Shown in pieces: positions 5,583-12,985 of a DNA stretch of 21,462 nucleotides. The notes beneath the pieces are model-generated. The model was not told the DNA's origin. It worked only from the letters and a program-made list of their open reading frames with translations, and did no database searches. The first letter of the stretch is position 1; each line of letters starts with the position of its first letter. The stretch spans positions 1 through 21,462 of the IMG/VR virus record IMGVR_UViG_3300020595_000225; one strand, 5' to 3'. Position numbers and translations under genes: made by a program. The DNA is from a virus.

Positions 5583-6258
5583 TCGCGGCTATAAGTTAGA
5601 CGACCTGCAAGACCTTGAAGCACTTACACCTTCGCAAGAAAAAGTAATTAAGCTTTATGAAGATGGCAATCATGTTGCTCTAACTGGTTCACCTGGAACT
5701 GGTAAGACATACCTTGCTCTTTCTTTGGCGCTTGAAGACGTACTTGATCGCGACACACCATATGATCGTGTTGTTGTTATTCGTTCTGTTGTACCAACTC
5801 GTGAGATGGGTTTCTTGCCTGGTACTGAAGAAGAAAAGATGGATGCATACACTAAACCTTATCAGGGTATTTGCTCTGAGCTGTTTGGTAAAGCTGATGC
5901 ATGGAACAACCTATCTAAGACTGGTACAATTGTATTTGAGTCTACTTCATTCCTTCGTGGTACCACTTACAACAATTCGATTGTATTGGTTGACGAAACA
6001 CAGAACCTAAACTTTCACGAATTGGACTCTGTTATAACACGAGTTGGTCGTGATTCTAGACTAGTATTATGTGGTGACTATCACCAGTCTGACTTTAAGA
6101 AAGACAATGAGCGTGATGGCATTTTGGAATTCTTGGCAATTATCGAAGAGTTGAATAACTTTGAGGTTGTCGAGTTTGGTTGGGCGGACATTGTTCGTTC
6201 TGGTTTGGTACGTGATTATATCATGACTAAAGAACGCCTGAATATTGGAAGGAAATAA
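5575..6258 (+). CDS. phoH: PhoH-like ATPase
   Basis: 227 aa. Walker A is GSPGTGKT (residues 38-45) and Walker B is SIVLVDETQNL (135-145, with D140/E141). A sensor-like motif LCGDYHQSD lies at 165-173. Length and order fit the PhoH domain, a P-loop ATPase related to superfamily 1 helicases. PhoH is frequent in marine phages; its exact job is uncertain, with links to RNA metabolism and phosphate stress in hosts. All ATPase residues are intact. It is inside a tight operon, overlapping the gene before it and separated by one base from the GTG start of the next. Confidence 0.93.
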   Translation: MSSRGYKLDDLQDLEALTPSQEKVIKLYEDGNHVALTGSPGTGKTYLALSLALEDVLDRDTPYDRVVVIRSVVPTREMGFLPGTEEEKMDAYTKPYQGICSELFGKADAWNNLSKTGTIVFESTSFLRGTTYNNSIVLVDETQNLNFHELDSVITRVGRDSRLVLCGDYHQSDFKKDNERDGILEFLAIIEELNNFEVVEFGWADIVRSGLVRDYIMTKERLNIGRK

Positions 6259-6259
6259 A

Positions 6260-6430
6260 GTGGCAAAGTACGGTCGTTATGACCCACGTAATAAGCGTCG
6301 TGGAGCTAATCAACAGAAGCATTCAATTGATAACTTACGACGCGCAGTTAAGACACCTACAGATAATGCACGTCGCGAAACAAAAGTAAACGCACGTGAC
6401 ATTGAAATTTATGATGAGGACGATACATGA
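6260..6430 (+). CDS. Small basic protein with acidic tail
   Basis: 56 aa from a GTG start at 6260, with the strong ribosome site GGAAGGA (6247-6253). The first 45 residues are rich in Arg, Lys, Asn and Gln (KYGRYDPRNKRRGANQQKH), while the end is acidic (IEIYDEDDT). Such proteins often bind nucleic acid, but no motif identifies it. An alternative TTG start at 6245 lies inside phoH and before the ribosome site, so GTG is preferred. It ends in the ATGA overlap that begins the cupin gene. Confidence 0.65.
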   Translation: MAKYGRYDPRNKRRGANQQKHSIDNLRRAVKTPTDNARRETKVNARDIEIYDEDDT

Positions 6431-6771
6431 TTTCGGGAAAGATATGGGGAAACACTGAACTGATTGAAGCAAACGGTTCACTCGAGTTTCACCGAATTGA
6501 AACGAAAGCTGGTGGGGTTTGCTCCAAGCACCTACACGAGTTTAAATGGAACGGCTTTTTTGTTGAGTCAGGTAGTATGATTATTCGCGTTTGGCAAAAT
6601 GATTATGACCTGGTTGATGAAACGGTTCTACATGCCGGCGATTGGACTAAAGTTAAACCTGGTGTGTATCATCAGTTTGAGTGTCTTGAAGATTGCGTTG
6701 CCTTTGAAGTGTATTGGGCAGAATTTAATCATCACGATATCAAGCGTGAGACTGTTGGCTATAACAAATAA
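6427..6771 (+). CDS. Single-domain cupin protein
   Basis: 114 aa, about the size of one cupin barrel. Motif 1 shows GGVCSKHLHEF with H35 and H37 and a later E47 (FFVESGSM); motif 2 shows PGVYHQFE with H82. These four would bind one metal ion. The resemblance is to small mannose-6-phosphate isomerase-like cupins, which may be enzymes or sugar- or metal-binding proteins. The substrate is not evident. ATGA overlap couples it to the basic protein upstream. A terminator at 6780 ends the operon. A link to the sugar-modifying genes further on is conceivable but unsupported. Confidence 0.75.
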   Translation: MISGKIWGNTELIEANGSLEFHRIETKAGGVCSKHLHEFKWNGFFVESGSMIIRVWQNDYDLVDETVLHAGDWTKVKPGVYHQFECLEDCVAFEVYWAEFNHHDIKRETVGYNK

Positions 6772-6779
6772 ACATGTCT

Positions 6780-6806
6780 AAAGGGGGTTTACAAGCCCCC
6801 TTTTTT
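6780..6806 (+). terminator. Rho-independent terminator whose loop holds a -35 box
   Basis: AAAGGGGG (6780-6787) pairs with CCCCCTTT (6796-6803), with T's to 6806. The 8-base loop TTTACAAG contains the -35 hexamer of the early promoter at 6788. Confidence 0.9.
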
Positions 6807-6816
6807 GTGTTAATAT
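6788..6816 (+). promoter_or_regulatory. Early promoter overlapping the terminator
   Basis: TTTACA (6788-6793), a 17-base spacer and TAATAT (6811-6816). The expected +1 is near 6823, 31 bases before the nuclease ATG at 6854. The -35 box is the terminator loop and the T tract lies in the spacer. Confidence 0.7.
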
Positions 6817-6853
6817 ATATTTACGAATGACAACTGAAATACACTGAGATATA

Positions 6854-7558
6854 ATGTTTACACATATTAATGAGTCTATCAAAGACTTACTCGGCTACGA
6901 TGATATCGAAGCTGTCACTGGTGACGATGGTCGCCTCTACCGTACTGCGGGCGGTAACTATCCCTCCATTACTACTGTACTTAAGCAACTCTCCGAAGAT
7001 AGCATTGCTAAATGGCGTGCACGTGTCGGTGAGGAAGAAGCCAATAAGATTTCTTATAAGGCAACTCAGCGTGGCGAAGACGTACACGCTATCATTGAGA
7101 AGTACATAAATAACGATGCTGATTACATGATGAAGGAACCGGGTCTTCCTTACATGCCTCACATTGTTGAGTCACTTGATATTCTCAAGCCAACCCTCGA
7201 CAATCGTATTGGTAAGGTATACGCCCAAGAGGTTCCACTGTATTCTGATCATCTCAGAGTAGCCGGTCGTGTTGACTGTGTTGCTGAGTTTGATGGTAAG
7301 CTTTCCATCATCGACTTCAAAACTTCAAAGAAGTGGAAGAAGCGCGAATGGATTGAAGCTTACTTTATTCAGGAAACTGCTTACGCAATCATGTGGGAAG
7401 AACGTACTGGTATGCCAATCAACCAGATTGTTACACTGATTGCTGTTGACTTTGAAACTGAACCACAAATCGTTATCGAAAACCGTGACCACTGGTCGCC
7501 TCGTCTTCTTGACTTGATCGATAGCCATTATGCCAAAACTCCTAACACATTATTCTAA
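6854..7558 (+). CDS. PD-(D/E)XK family exonuclease
   Basis: 234 aa. The nuclease core shows GRVDCVAEFDG (138-148), then a strand LSIIDFKTSKKWK (150-162) with the catalytic Asp154-x-Lys156. An N-terminal H-x3-E (VHAIIE, about 77-82) is typical of RecB/Cas4-like enzymes. A later helix has the Q-x3-Y (QETAYAIMW) of this superfamily. Enzymes of this type in T4-like marine phages degrade or process DNA ends in replication or recombination. The set of residues looks complete. It is the first gene behind the early promoter at 6788. The weak GAG before the ATG suggests modest initiation. The ClpP-like gene follows after 10 bases. Confidence 0.85.
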   Translation: MFTHINESIKDLLGYDDIEAVTGDDGRLYRTAGGNYPSITTVLKQLSEDSIAKWRARVGEEEANKISYKATQRGEDVHAIIEKYINNDADYMMKEPGLPYMPHIVESLDILKPTLDNRIGKVYAQEVPLYSDHLRVAGRVDCVAEFDGKLSIIDFKTSKKWKKREWIEAYFIQETAYAIMWEERTGMPINQIVTLIAVDFETEPQIVIENRDHWSPRLLDLIDSHYAKTPNTLF

Positions 7559-7568
7559 AGGATATACA

Positions 7569-8309
7569 ATGAAACCTGAAAATAACATGGACCCAATGGC
7601 ACCTTTCTTCGGATCAATGAGCATGGACCCAACCGTTCATGCACACAAGCCAATCATTCACTCTCACGATCTTTATCTTGTTGGTGAGATTGGTGATGCA
7701 AAGAACTTCATTTCTTGGTTTGAACTTATCCGTAATGCACGTGCTAATGATTTGATCACCATTCATATTAACTCGCCTGGTGGTAACCTTTACACAACGC
7801 TGCAGTTGCTTCGTGTAATTAAAGAGTCACGTGCTTCCATTACCACTTCGATCGAAGGTGCATGCATGTCTGCTGCAACCATGATCTTCCTTGCTGGTGA
7901 TAGCTTCCAGGTTTCTGATCACTCCGCCTTCATGGTACACGACTACTCGTCTGTTGCTTATGGTAAAGGTTCAGAGCAGAAATCACAGGTTAACTTTGAG
8001 AACACATGGGCCAAAGAGATTGGCATGTCTGTTTATGAAGACTTCCTGACTGAAGATGAAATTGAAAAGGTATTCTCTGGCATTGATATTTGGATGGGTT
8101 CTGATGAAGTTGTTGCCCGTCTTAAGACTAAGGTCGAGAAAATGAAAGAAGATGTTGAAGAAGTCGAGATTCCTGACTTTGAGAACATGAAGAAAATCGA
8201 CCTGATCAATTGGGCAAAAGAAAACTTTGGTGATGAAGTGACAATCACTAACAAAATGACACGTACTGATATTCTTAAGGTGTTGCTCGAGGCTCTCGAA
8301 GACGATTAG
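7569..8309 (+). CDS. ClpP-like serine protease with C-terminal helical domain
   Basis: 246 aa from the ATG at 7569, chosen for its AAGGA site (7557-7561); an in-frame ATG at 7530 lies inside the nuclease gene. The ClpP/crotonase-like fold shows HINSPGGNLYTT (66-77), the nucleophile in GACMSAATM (S101) and the His in FMVHDYSS (H124); FSGIDIWMG (D173) fits the acid. The triad therefore looks intact. Residues 195-246 add an acidic linker and a helix pair (KKIDLINWAKENFG, TRTDILKVLLEAL) like HeH/SAP motifs of phage proteins, probably a partner-binding domain. No ATPase partner is visible. It could use host ClpX/ClpA, act alone, or cleave phage structural precursors. Confidence 0.85.
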   Translation: MKPENNMDPMAPFFGSMSMDPTVHAHKPIIHSHDLYLVGEIGDAKNFISWFELIRNARANDLITIHINSPGGNLYTTLQLLRVIKESRASITTSIEGACMSAATMIFLAGDSFQVSDHSAFMVHDYSSVAYGKGSEQKSQVNFENTWAKEIGMSVYEDFLTEDEIEKVFSGIDIWMGSDEVVARLKTKVEKMKEDVEEVEIPDFENMKKIDLINWAKENFGDEVTITNKMTRTDILKVLLEALEDD

Positions 8310-8313
8310 GAAT

Positions 8314-8386
8314 GATCTAGTGGCGTGTACTAAAGGTTCGTTACATCTGAGTACCACCAGTTACTGTTGAGTATGCGCCACTTATC
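8314..8386 (+). other. Structured intergenic RNA element
   Basis: AGTGGCGTGTACT (8319-8331) pairs over its full 13 bases, with two G-T pairs, to AGTATGCGCCACT (8370-8382). An outer GAT/ATC adds three pairs (8314-8316 with 8384-8386). The 38-base interior has short self-complementary parts (GGT/ACC, CAG/CTG). No T tract follows, so it is not a standard terminator. It fills almost the whole spacer between the protease stop and the next ATG at 8398. Confidence 0.65.
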
Positions 8387-8397
8387 TGGTTATAGAT

Positions 8398-8631
8398 ATG
8401 ATTAAATGGATTGAGTATCTGAATCATCGTACAGACTATGATGAGTTGATTAAACAAATGATAGGCATACCGCCTATTCATGAGCAAGGCACATCAGAAG
8501 CTATGCAATGGTTTCTTAAACGAGGTGCACGCGGTAATCGCTTTAGACGTGATTATCAAAAACTCGTCGAAGCTTGTATTATGGGCTTAGTTATAATTGA
8601 AGAAATAAGGGAATTAAACGATGCGGATTGA
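8398..8631 (+). CDS. Small hypothetical protein
   Basis: 77 aa, not recognised. It begins [20 protein letters not shown] and has a basic middle stretch ([15 protein letters not shown]) followed by a hydrophobic helix ([15 protein letters not shown]). It is mostly helical, with no signal peptide; the hydrophobic stretch is too short and too flanked by charge to be a sure membrane segment. The start lies 12 bases after a stable hairpin (8314-8386) and has no clear ribosome site, so its translation may depend on that structure or on coupling. It overlaps guaC by 11 bases. Confidence 0.6.
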   Translation: MIKWIEYLNHRTDYDELIKQMIGIPPIHEQGTSEAMQWFLKRGARGNRFRRDYQKLVEACIMGLVIIEEIRELNDAD

Positions 8632-9688
8632 AGACGATATTAAGCTTGATTATTCGGATGTGCTTATTCGACCTAAACGGTCTGAGGCGCGTTCTCGTAA
8701 AGAAGTAAAACTCGAACGAACATTTCGGTTTAAGCATTCGAGCATTGAGTTAGATTGTCTTCCTATCATCGGCGCTAACATGGATGGTGTTGGTACCGTT
8801 AAGATGGCTGAGAAGCTGCAACAAGTTTATAAAGCGCTTACCTTCCTTACTAAGTCTGAACATGATAAGAATGAACGTTACCCTTTGAACTTTGGTATTC
8901 CAATTGGGTTTAACGATGATATCACATCTACATTTAAAACTATTAATGACCGTCTTCTTATCAACCTTGACGTAGCTAATGGTTACACTAAGGTATTCTC
9001 TGATCACGTGCGCAATGTGCGACGTGCTTACCCCCATGCAATTATCTCGGCTGGTAATGTTGTTACCGCTGAACAAACTCAGGAGTTGATTCTAAATGGT
9101 GCCGACATTGTTAAAGTTGGTATTGGTCCTGGTAGCGTCTGTACTACTCGTGTTAAAACCGGCGTTGGATATCCACAGCTCTCGGCCGTTATCGAATGTG
9201 CTGATGCTGCTCACGGCCTTGGTGGTCACGTTATTGCTGACGGTGGTTGCGCTTCACCCGGGGATGTAGCTAAAGCTTTTGCTGCTGGTGCAGACTTTGT
9301 TATGTTGGGTGGTATGCTTGCCGGTCACGATGAAGGTGGCGGTGAACGTATTATTACACACGAACCTACCGGTGAATGGTTCTTCCGTAAAGAAAATGAA
9401 TCCTGGCACCCAGCTATTAAGCAAAAAGAATGGCGTATGTTCTATGGTATGTCTAGTCAGGTAGCTAATGATAAACATAATGGAGGCTTGCAGAAGTACC
9501 GTGCAGCAGAAGGAAAGATGGTTACTGTACCTTATCGGGGTACCGTTGTTAATACAATGGATGATATCCTTGGTGGTCTCCGTTCTACTTGTACTTACGT
9601 GGGTGCCACTAAGCTGAAAGACCTATCTAAGTGTACAACATTTGTACGTGTAAATAATCAGTATAATGCAGTATTTGGTAAAAGCTAA
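8621..9688 (+). CDS. guaC: GMP reductase
   Basis: 355 aa. The protein matches bacterial GuaC closely: [54 protein letters not shown] with catalytic Cys174 and Thr176, [16 protein letters not shown] and [10 protein letters not shown]. The tail [18 protein letters not shown] is also typical. The reaction is GMP plus NADPH to IMP plus ammonia, which steers guanine nucleotides towards adenine nucleotides. IMP dehydrogenase is less likely because no CBS domains are present and the catalytic block reads as GuaC. Compared with the E. coli enzyme as I recall it, there is an extra stretch of about 15-20 residues near 247-272 (containing [12 protein letters not shown]) and a shorter region near 90-110. 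It overlaps genes on both sides. Confidence 0.92.
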   Translation: MRIEDDIKLDYSDVLIRPKRSEARSRKEVKLERTFRFKHSSIELDCLPIIGANMDGVGTVKMAEKLQQVYKALTFLTKSEHDKNERYPLNFGIPIGFNDDITSTFKTINDRLLINLDVANGYTKVFSDHVRNVRRAYPHAIISAGNVVTAEQTQELILNGADIVKVGIGPGSVCTTRVKTGVGYPQLSAVIECADAAHGLGGHVIADGGCASPGDVAKAFAAGADFVMLGGMLAGHDEGGGERIITHEPTGEWFFRKENESWHPAIKQKEWRMFYGMSSQVANDKHNGGLQKYRAAEGKMVTVPYRGTVVNTMDDILGGLRSTCTYVGATKLKDLSKCTTFVRVNNQYNAVFGKS

Positions 9689-10458
9689 TGACTAAAATGA
9701 TTTGGCAGGTAGCCGTAGGACCTAAGTCTAAACTCTACGAACATTGCATTCAGTCTGTTGCTGACTATGCAAAACGGATTGGCGCTGAGCATATCGTTCA
9801 GCGTGATCCTATTCTGATGATCAAGCCAAACCCTTTCACTTCTAACCGGAGTGAAGGGGCTTCTCGTTTGGGTTACTTGCCTATCTATGAGAAAGAAAAT
9901 GCGTTTGATCATATGGGTAAGTTTGATCAGATTGCAATCATTGACTCTGACGTATATGTGCGTGAAAATGCACGTGATGTGTTTGAAACACTTTCGCCTG
10001 AGACTGGTCTTGCTGCGTCTATTGAAGGCGACATGCCTATCACAGCTCAGTATGCAAACAAGATCAAGAACTACTCGCGCATGCAGTATCAGACTTTGTT
10101 TGCTGAAAGCATGATGGATAAGAACGGTTACCGCTTTGCTAACATGGGTGTAATGGTCATGAACAGCAAAGTGCTTAAGCCTTTCCTCAAAGGTCAATCA
10201 GCTAAAGAGTTTATTAGCCGTCATGAGTTCCAGGACTTTGTAGATGGTAAGGGTGCATGGAAGTGGTCAACTGATCAAACTCTTTTGAACAACTGGGTAT
10301 ACAAGCATCAGATTCCTTTCCAGAATCTTGACTGGCGGTTTAACGGTTTGTTCGGCGCTAACACCAAGATTAATGAGTGTGACTTTGTTCACTTCTTCCT
10401 TAAAGATCATTTGCCTAACAAAGGTGAAGATGTAGCCAGCCTGATGAAGCAAATCTGA
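9688..10458 (+). CDS. Glycosyltransferase, GT-A fold (GT8-like)
   Basis: 256 aa. The DxD metal and sugar-nucleotide site is IAIIDSDVYV (D86, D88). FANMGVMVMNSK (about 148-160) and STDQTLLNNW (about 193-202) are the acceptor-side and D-Q motifs common in GT8-like enzymes. No membrane segment is present, so it acts in the cytoplasm on nucleotide-sugar donors. The substrate cannot be read from the sequence. Its ATG overlaps the guaC stop (TAATG), and it opens the run of eight sugar-modifying genes to 14939. GT8 is the closest family I can name from motifs; another GT-A family is possible. Confidence 0.8.
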   Translation: MTKMIWQVAVGPKSKLYEHCIQSVADYAKRIGAEHIVQRDPILMIKPNPFTSNRSEGASRLGYLPIYEKENAFDHMGKFDQIAIIDSDVYVRENARDVFETLSPETGLAASIEGDMPITAQYANKIKNYSRMQYQTLFAESMMDKNGYRFANMGVMVMNSKVLKPFLKGQSAKEFISRHEFQDFVDGKGAWKWSTDQTLLNNWVYKHQIPFQNLDWRFNGLFGANTKINECDFVHFFLKDHLPNKGEDVASLMKQI

Positions 10459-11126
10459 TGAAAGCATTCTTGATTTACATTGAAGGACACGAAGGTTCTG
10501 AGAAGCAAGCTAAGTCTGCTGCTGAGTCTGCTTCTCGTAATGGCTTTGACGTGGCGATGACACCTGGTGTAACGCCAGCAACCCTGCATCAATACGAAAA
10601 GTATCCTGAGGTTGTCAATGGTCGTGTCACCAACTTTAAGCGTGAGAACACTAAGACTTACTTCACTAAAATGTCATGCTTCTTCAATCACATTGAAACA
10701 TGGAAGAAGTGTGTTGAACTGAATGAACCAGTTGCATTCATCGAGCATGATTCGTATTGCGTGCGTGAGTGGAACAACCCACACTGGGATGAAGTTCTGA
10801 TCATGAACATGGAATCTGCTTTCAAACAATCAGTGTTTAACCATGTTCGTAACAAACCCGCGCCGTCTTTAGGTATTAATGTATATGACCAGTCACCATT
10901 AAACTACCGGTTTGACAACGACTTCAAAGACAGTCTGATGATTCCAGGTACTGGCGCATATGCTGTCACACCCAAAGGCGCAAAGCGTATGTTAAATGCC
11001 TTGCATAAGTACGGGTGGGAACAATCAGATTTCTTTATTAATACATTCAATGTTAAGATTGATTATATTATGCCAGAATTCTTTACATTCAAACATTCTA
11101 ATTTAAACACAAGTCATGGATTTTAG
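10458..11126 (+). CDS. Glycosyltransferase, GT25-like (paralogue 1)
   Basis: 222 aa. The family pattern is seen in SCFFNHIETWKKCVELNEPVAF followed by IEHDSY (E96, H97, D98) and later GTGAYAVTPKGAKRML (about 154-170). GT25 enzymes transfer galactose or similar sugars in lipopolysaccharide or protein glycosylation and usually carry E-D-D at the catalytic site; here the middle residue is His. Two further genes (12270, 12986) share this change. The start ATG is tight against the previous stop (TGATG), so the genes are coupled. No membrane segment is present. Confidence 0.75.
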   Translation: MKAFLIYIEGHEGSEKQAKSAAESASRNGFDVAMTPGVTPATLHQYEKYPEVVNGRVTNFKRENTKTYFTKMSCFFNHIETWKKCVELNEPVAFIEHDSYCVREWNNPHWDEVLIMNMESAFKQSVFNHVRNKPAPSLGINVYDQSPLNYRFDNDFKDSLMIPGTGAYAVTPKGAKRMLNALHKYGWEQSDFFINTFNVKIDYIMPEFFTFKHSNLNTSHGF

Positions 11127-11138
11127 GAGTTAAGTACA

Positions 11139-11720
11139 ATGATGAAAGGTATCAATAAGCCGGTACATGAAACGGTTAAACGTATACCAAAAAGCTCGGT
11201 AGGAGTTGAACTAGGTGTATGGAAAGGTGATAGCTCAAAGCTGTTTGCCAAGCGTGCTTCTGAACTTCATTTGGTTGATGCATGGTCTGTTGAACCATAT
11301 GACAACCTGGAAAACCGTGATGCGTATTATGAGCGCTATGCTGATATCACCGGCGGTACTACACCAGCAGACTTTATGAAATACTATGATAGAATTCATA
11401 AAGATGTTGTGAATCGTTTTGTAGATAGCGAACATGTCAAGATTCATAGAATGGATACTGATGCGTTCTTTGAAACCTTTGATCGCAACGTTGACTGGTT
11501 CTATGTAGATGCCGCCCATGACGAATTGGGCGTATACAAAGACATGGTTAATGCGTATAATCATCTAGTTAAGTTTGGCGGAGGTCTTATTTTCGGTGAT
11601 GACTATGGCAATAAACCAGGTGTGGTTGCTGGCGTAGATAAGTTTATGGCTGAGCACCCTGAGCTTAAGCTTAATAACTTTTATATGAACCAGTTTGAAA
11701 TCAAAGTAGATGTCAGCTAA
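11139..11720 (+). CDS. Class I SAM-dependent methyltransferase
   Basis: 193 aa. The SAM-binding motif I is VGVELGVWKGDSSKLF (residues 21-36), motif II is the acidic end of LHLVDAWS, and the motif IV region is WFYVDAAHDELG (120-131). GGGLIFGDDYG (147-157) resembles the metal-binding loop of cephalosporin-hydroxylase/MdmC-type O-methyltransferases (Methyltransf_24). Such enzymes methylate hydroxyls of small molecules or sugars. Its position between glycosyltransferase and sulfotransferase genes suggests methylation of a glycan. It has a good ribosome site (AGGAG, 11125-11129) and overlaps the sulfotransferase gene by 11 bases. Confidence 0.82.
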   Translation: MMKGINKPVHETVKRIPKSSVGVELGVWKGDSSKLFAKRASELHLVDAWSVEPYDNLENRDAYYERYADITGGTTPADFMKYYDRIHKDVVNRFVDSEHVKIHRMDTDAFFETFDRNVDWFYVDAAHDELGVYKDMVNAYNHLVKFGGGLIFGDDYGNKPGVVAGVDKFMAEHPELKLNNFYMNQFEIKVDVS

Positions 11721-12273
11721 GAATATTGATCATAATCGTAAGGTTATTTTTCTTCATCCTAACAAGTGTGGAGGCAAATCGGTCGAGTTCATTCTATTTA
11801 ATCGTGAGAATGTAGCAGGTAGTGCTGATCACCGTTTTCCTAGTGAGTTTATTCGTGACTTTGGTTCAGCATGTTGGAATGAGTATTTTAAGTTTGGCTT
11901 TGCTCGTAACCCATGGGATCGAGTGTTCAGCATCTATAACTACCGTATAAAAAACCTTAAGCAAATTGACTTTGGTTTCTCTGACTTTATTTTGCACAAA
12001 GCTTCACCATACAGTATCGACTATGACCAGCAGATTAAATGGTTTTACTGGTCTAATAAACCGATTGACTTTATTGGTAAAGTAGAAACGTATCAACAAG
12101 ATTGGGATAGTATTCGAGACAGATTAGATTGTGATATTGACTTACCACATCTTAATAAATCAGAGCGAACACACTATTCAAACTACTATAATGCCGAAAC
12201 TAAAGATGCAGTGTATAAAATTTTTAATGATGATATCAAAACTTTTGGCTATGAATTTGAGGATATAAAATGA
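11710..12273 (+). CDS. Sulfotransferase family protein (PAPS-dependent, putative)
   Basis: 187 aa. The 5'-phosphosulfate loop is IFLHPNKCGGKSVEF (13-27), corresponding to the usual F-x-H-x-P-K-x-x-G-x-S. The 3'-phosphate site is FARNPWDRVFSIYNYR (64-79). Further family marks are FIGKVETYQQDWDSI (121-135) and LPHLNKSER (145-153). This is the layout of Sulfotransfer_2 carbohydrate sulfotransferases, which move sulfate from PAPS to sugar hydroxyls. The P-loop reads PNKCGGKS rather than the more common P-K-T-A-G-T-S, but the Lys and Ser are present. No Golgi-type membrane anchor is found, as expected in bacteria. It overlaps its neighbours on both sides (11 and 4 bases). Confidence 0.8.
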   Translation: MSAKNIDHNRKVIFLHPNKCGGKSVEFILFNRENVAGSADHRFPSEFIRDFGSACWNEYFKFGFARNPWDRVFSIYNYRIKNLKQIDFGFSDFILHKASPYSIDYDQQIKWFYWSNKPIDFIGKVETYQQDWDSIRDRLDCDIDLPHLNKSERTHYSNYYNAETKDAVYKIFNDDIKTFGYEFEDIK

Positions 12274-12983
12274 ATGGTTACGTGATTACGATTTTGAAAG
12301 GTCCGCACAAAGAATACTCAATGAAGTGTGCTGACCGTTTGTTTGATGCTGCCACTGAACAAGGTGTGGATAAGACTATTGTTCTTAGACCGCATAAGGC
12401 AACTACACCTGATATGCTTGGCCCAGGTGACTTTGATAAGTGGCACTATCCTGATCAAGGCGTAACACGTAAGCATGAATCTGGTATGGAGTTCACTGGA
12501 TACAACGGTAAACTCGATACACGTATCGCTTGCTTTAAATCACACATGCTTCTTTGGCAGAAAACAGTTGCTCGCAATGAAGCTATTATGATACTCGAGC
12601 ATGATGCTGTATTTGTTCGTGACTTCAAGATGAATATCTTATTGAGCAAACTAGAGAATGGTGATGTTCTGATGCTCAATGATCCACGTGGCGCAACACG
12701 ACGCGGTAACCAGTATCATGAAAACATTGTCTCACATAACTTTGGCATTCATCCAGTCGATGGTGTGAACACACCTGATGAGAAATGTCCCGACGGTTTG
12801 GCTGGTAACTCTGCATATATAATTACACCAGCTGCTGCACAAAAAGCACTGCGATTAGTTGACCAGTATGGTTACATGCCAAACGATGCATTGCTGTGTA
12901 AGCAATGGTTCGGGAAGAACCTGAAATCAATCTATCCGTACATTACACGAGTACAACAAACCACTAGCACGACGAGTAACTAA
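12270..12983 (+). CDS. Glycosyltransferase, GT25-like (paralogue 2)
   Basis: 237 aa. GT25 signs are the opening MNGYVITIL, then RIACFKSHMLLWQKTVARNE with MILEHDAVF (E110, H111, D112), and NSAYIITPAAAQKALRL near residues 180-197. The central part (113-178) has a longer loop than paralogue 1, with LMLNDPRGATRRGN. As in the other two copies, the catalytic triplet reads E-H-D. It starts inside the sulfotransferase stop region (ATGA-type overlap) and is followed after two bases by paralogue 3. Substrate unknown. Confidence 0.78.
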   Translation: MNGYVITILKGPHKEYSMKCADRLFDAATEQGVDKTIVLRPHKATTPDMLGPGDFDKWHYPDQGVTRKHESGMEFTGYNGKLDTRIACFKSHMLLWQKTVARNEAIMILEHDAVFVRDFKMNILLSKLENGDVLMLNDPRGATRRGNQYHENIVSHNFGIHPVDGVNTPDEKCPDGLAGNSAYIITPAAAQKALRLVDQYGYMPNDALLCKQWFGKNLKSIYPYITRVQQTTSTTSN

Positions 12984-12985
12984 TA

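Noticed and set aside
7105-7112. CATAAATA late-promoter-like string
   Set aside because: Lies inside the exonuclease coding sequence with no gene start close by; likely chance in an AT-rich codon run.
7983-8357. Long minus-strand open frame of 124 codons
   Set aside because: Antisense to the ClpP-like gene, which has clear catalytic motifs; composition is that of a shadow frame.
9685-10197. Minus-strand open frame of 170 codons
   Set aside because: Antisense to a glycosyltransferase with an intact DxD; a shadow of its codon bias.
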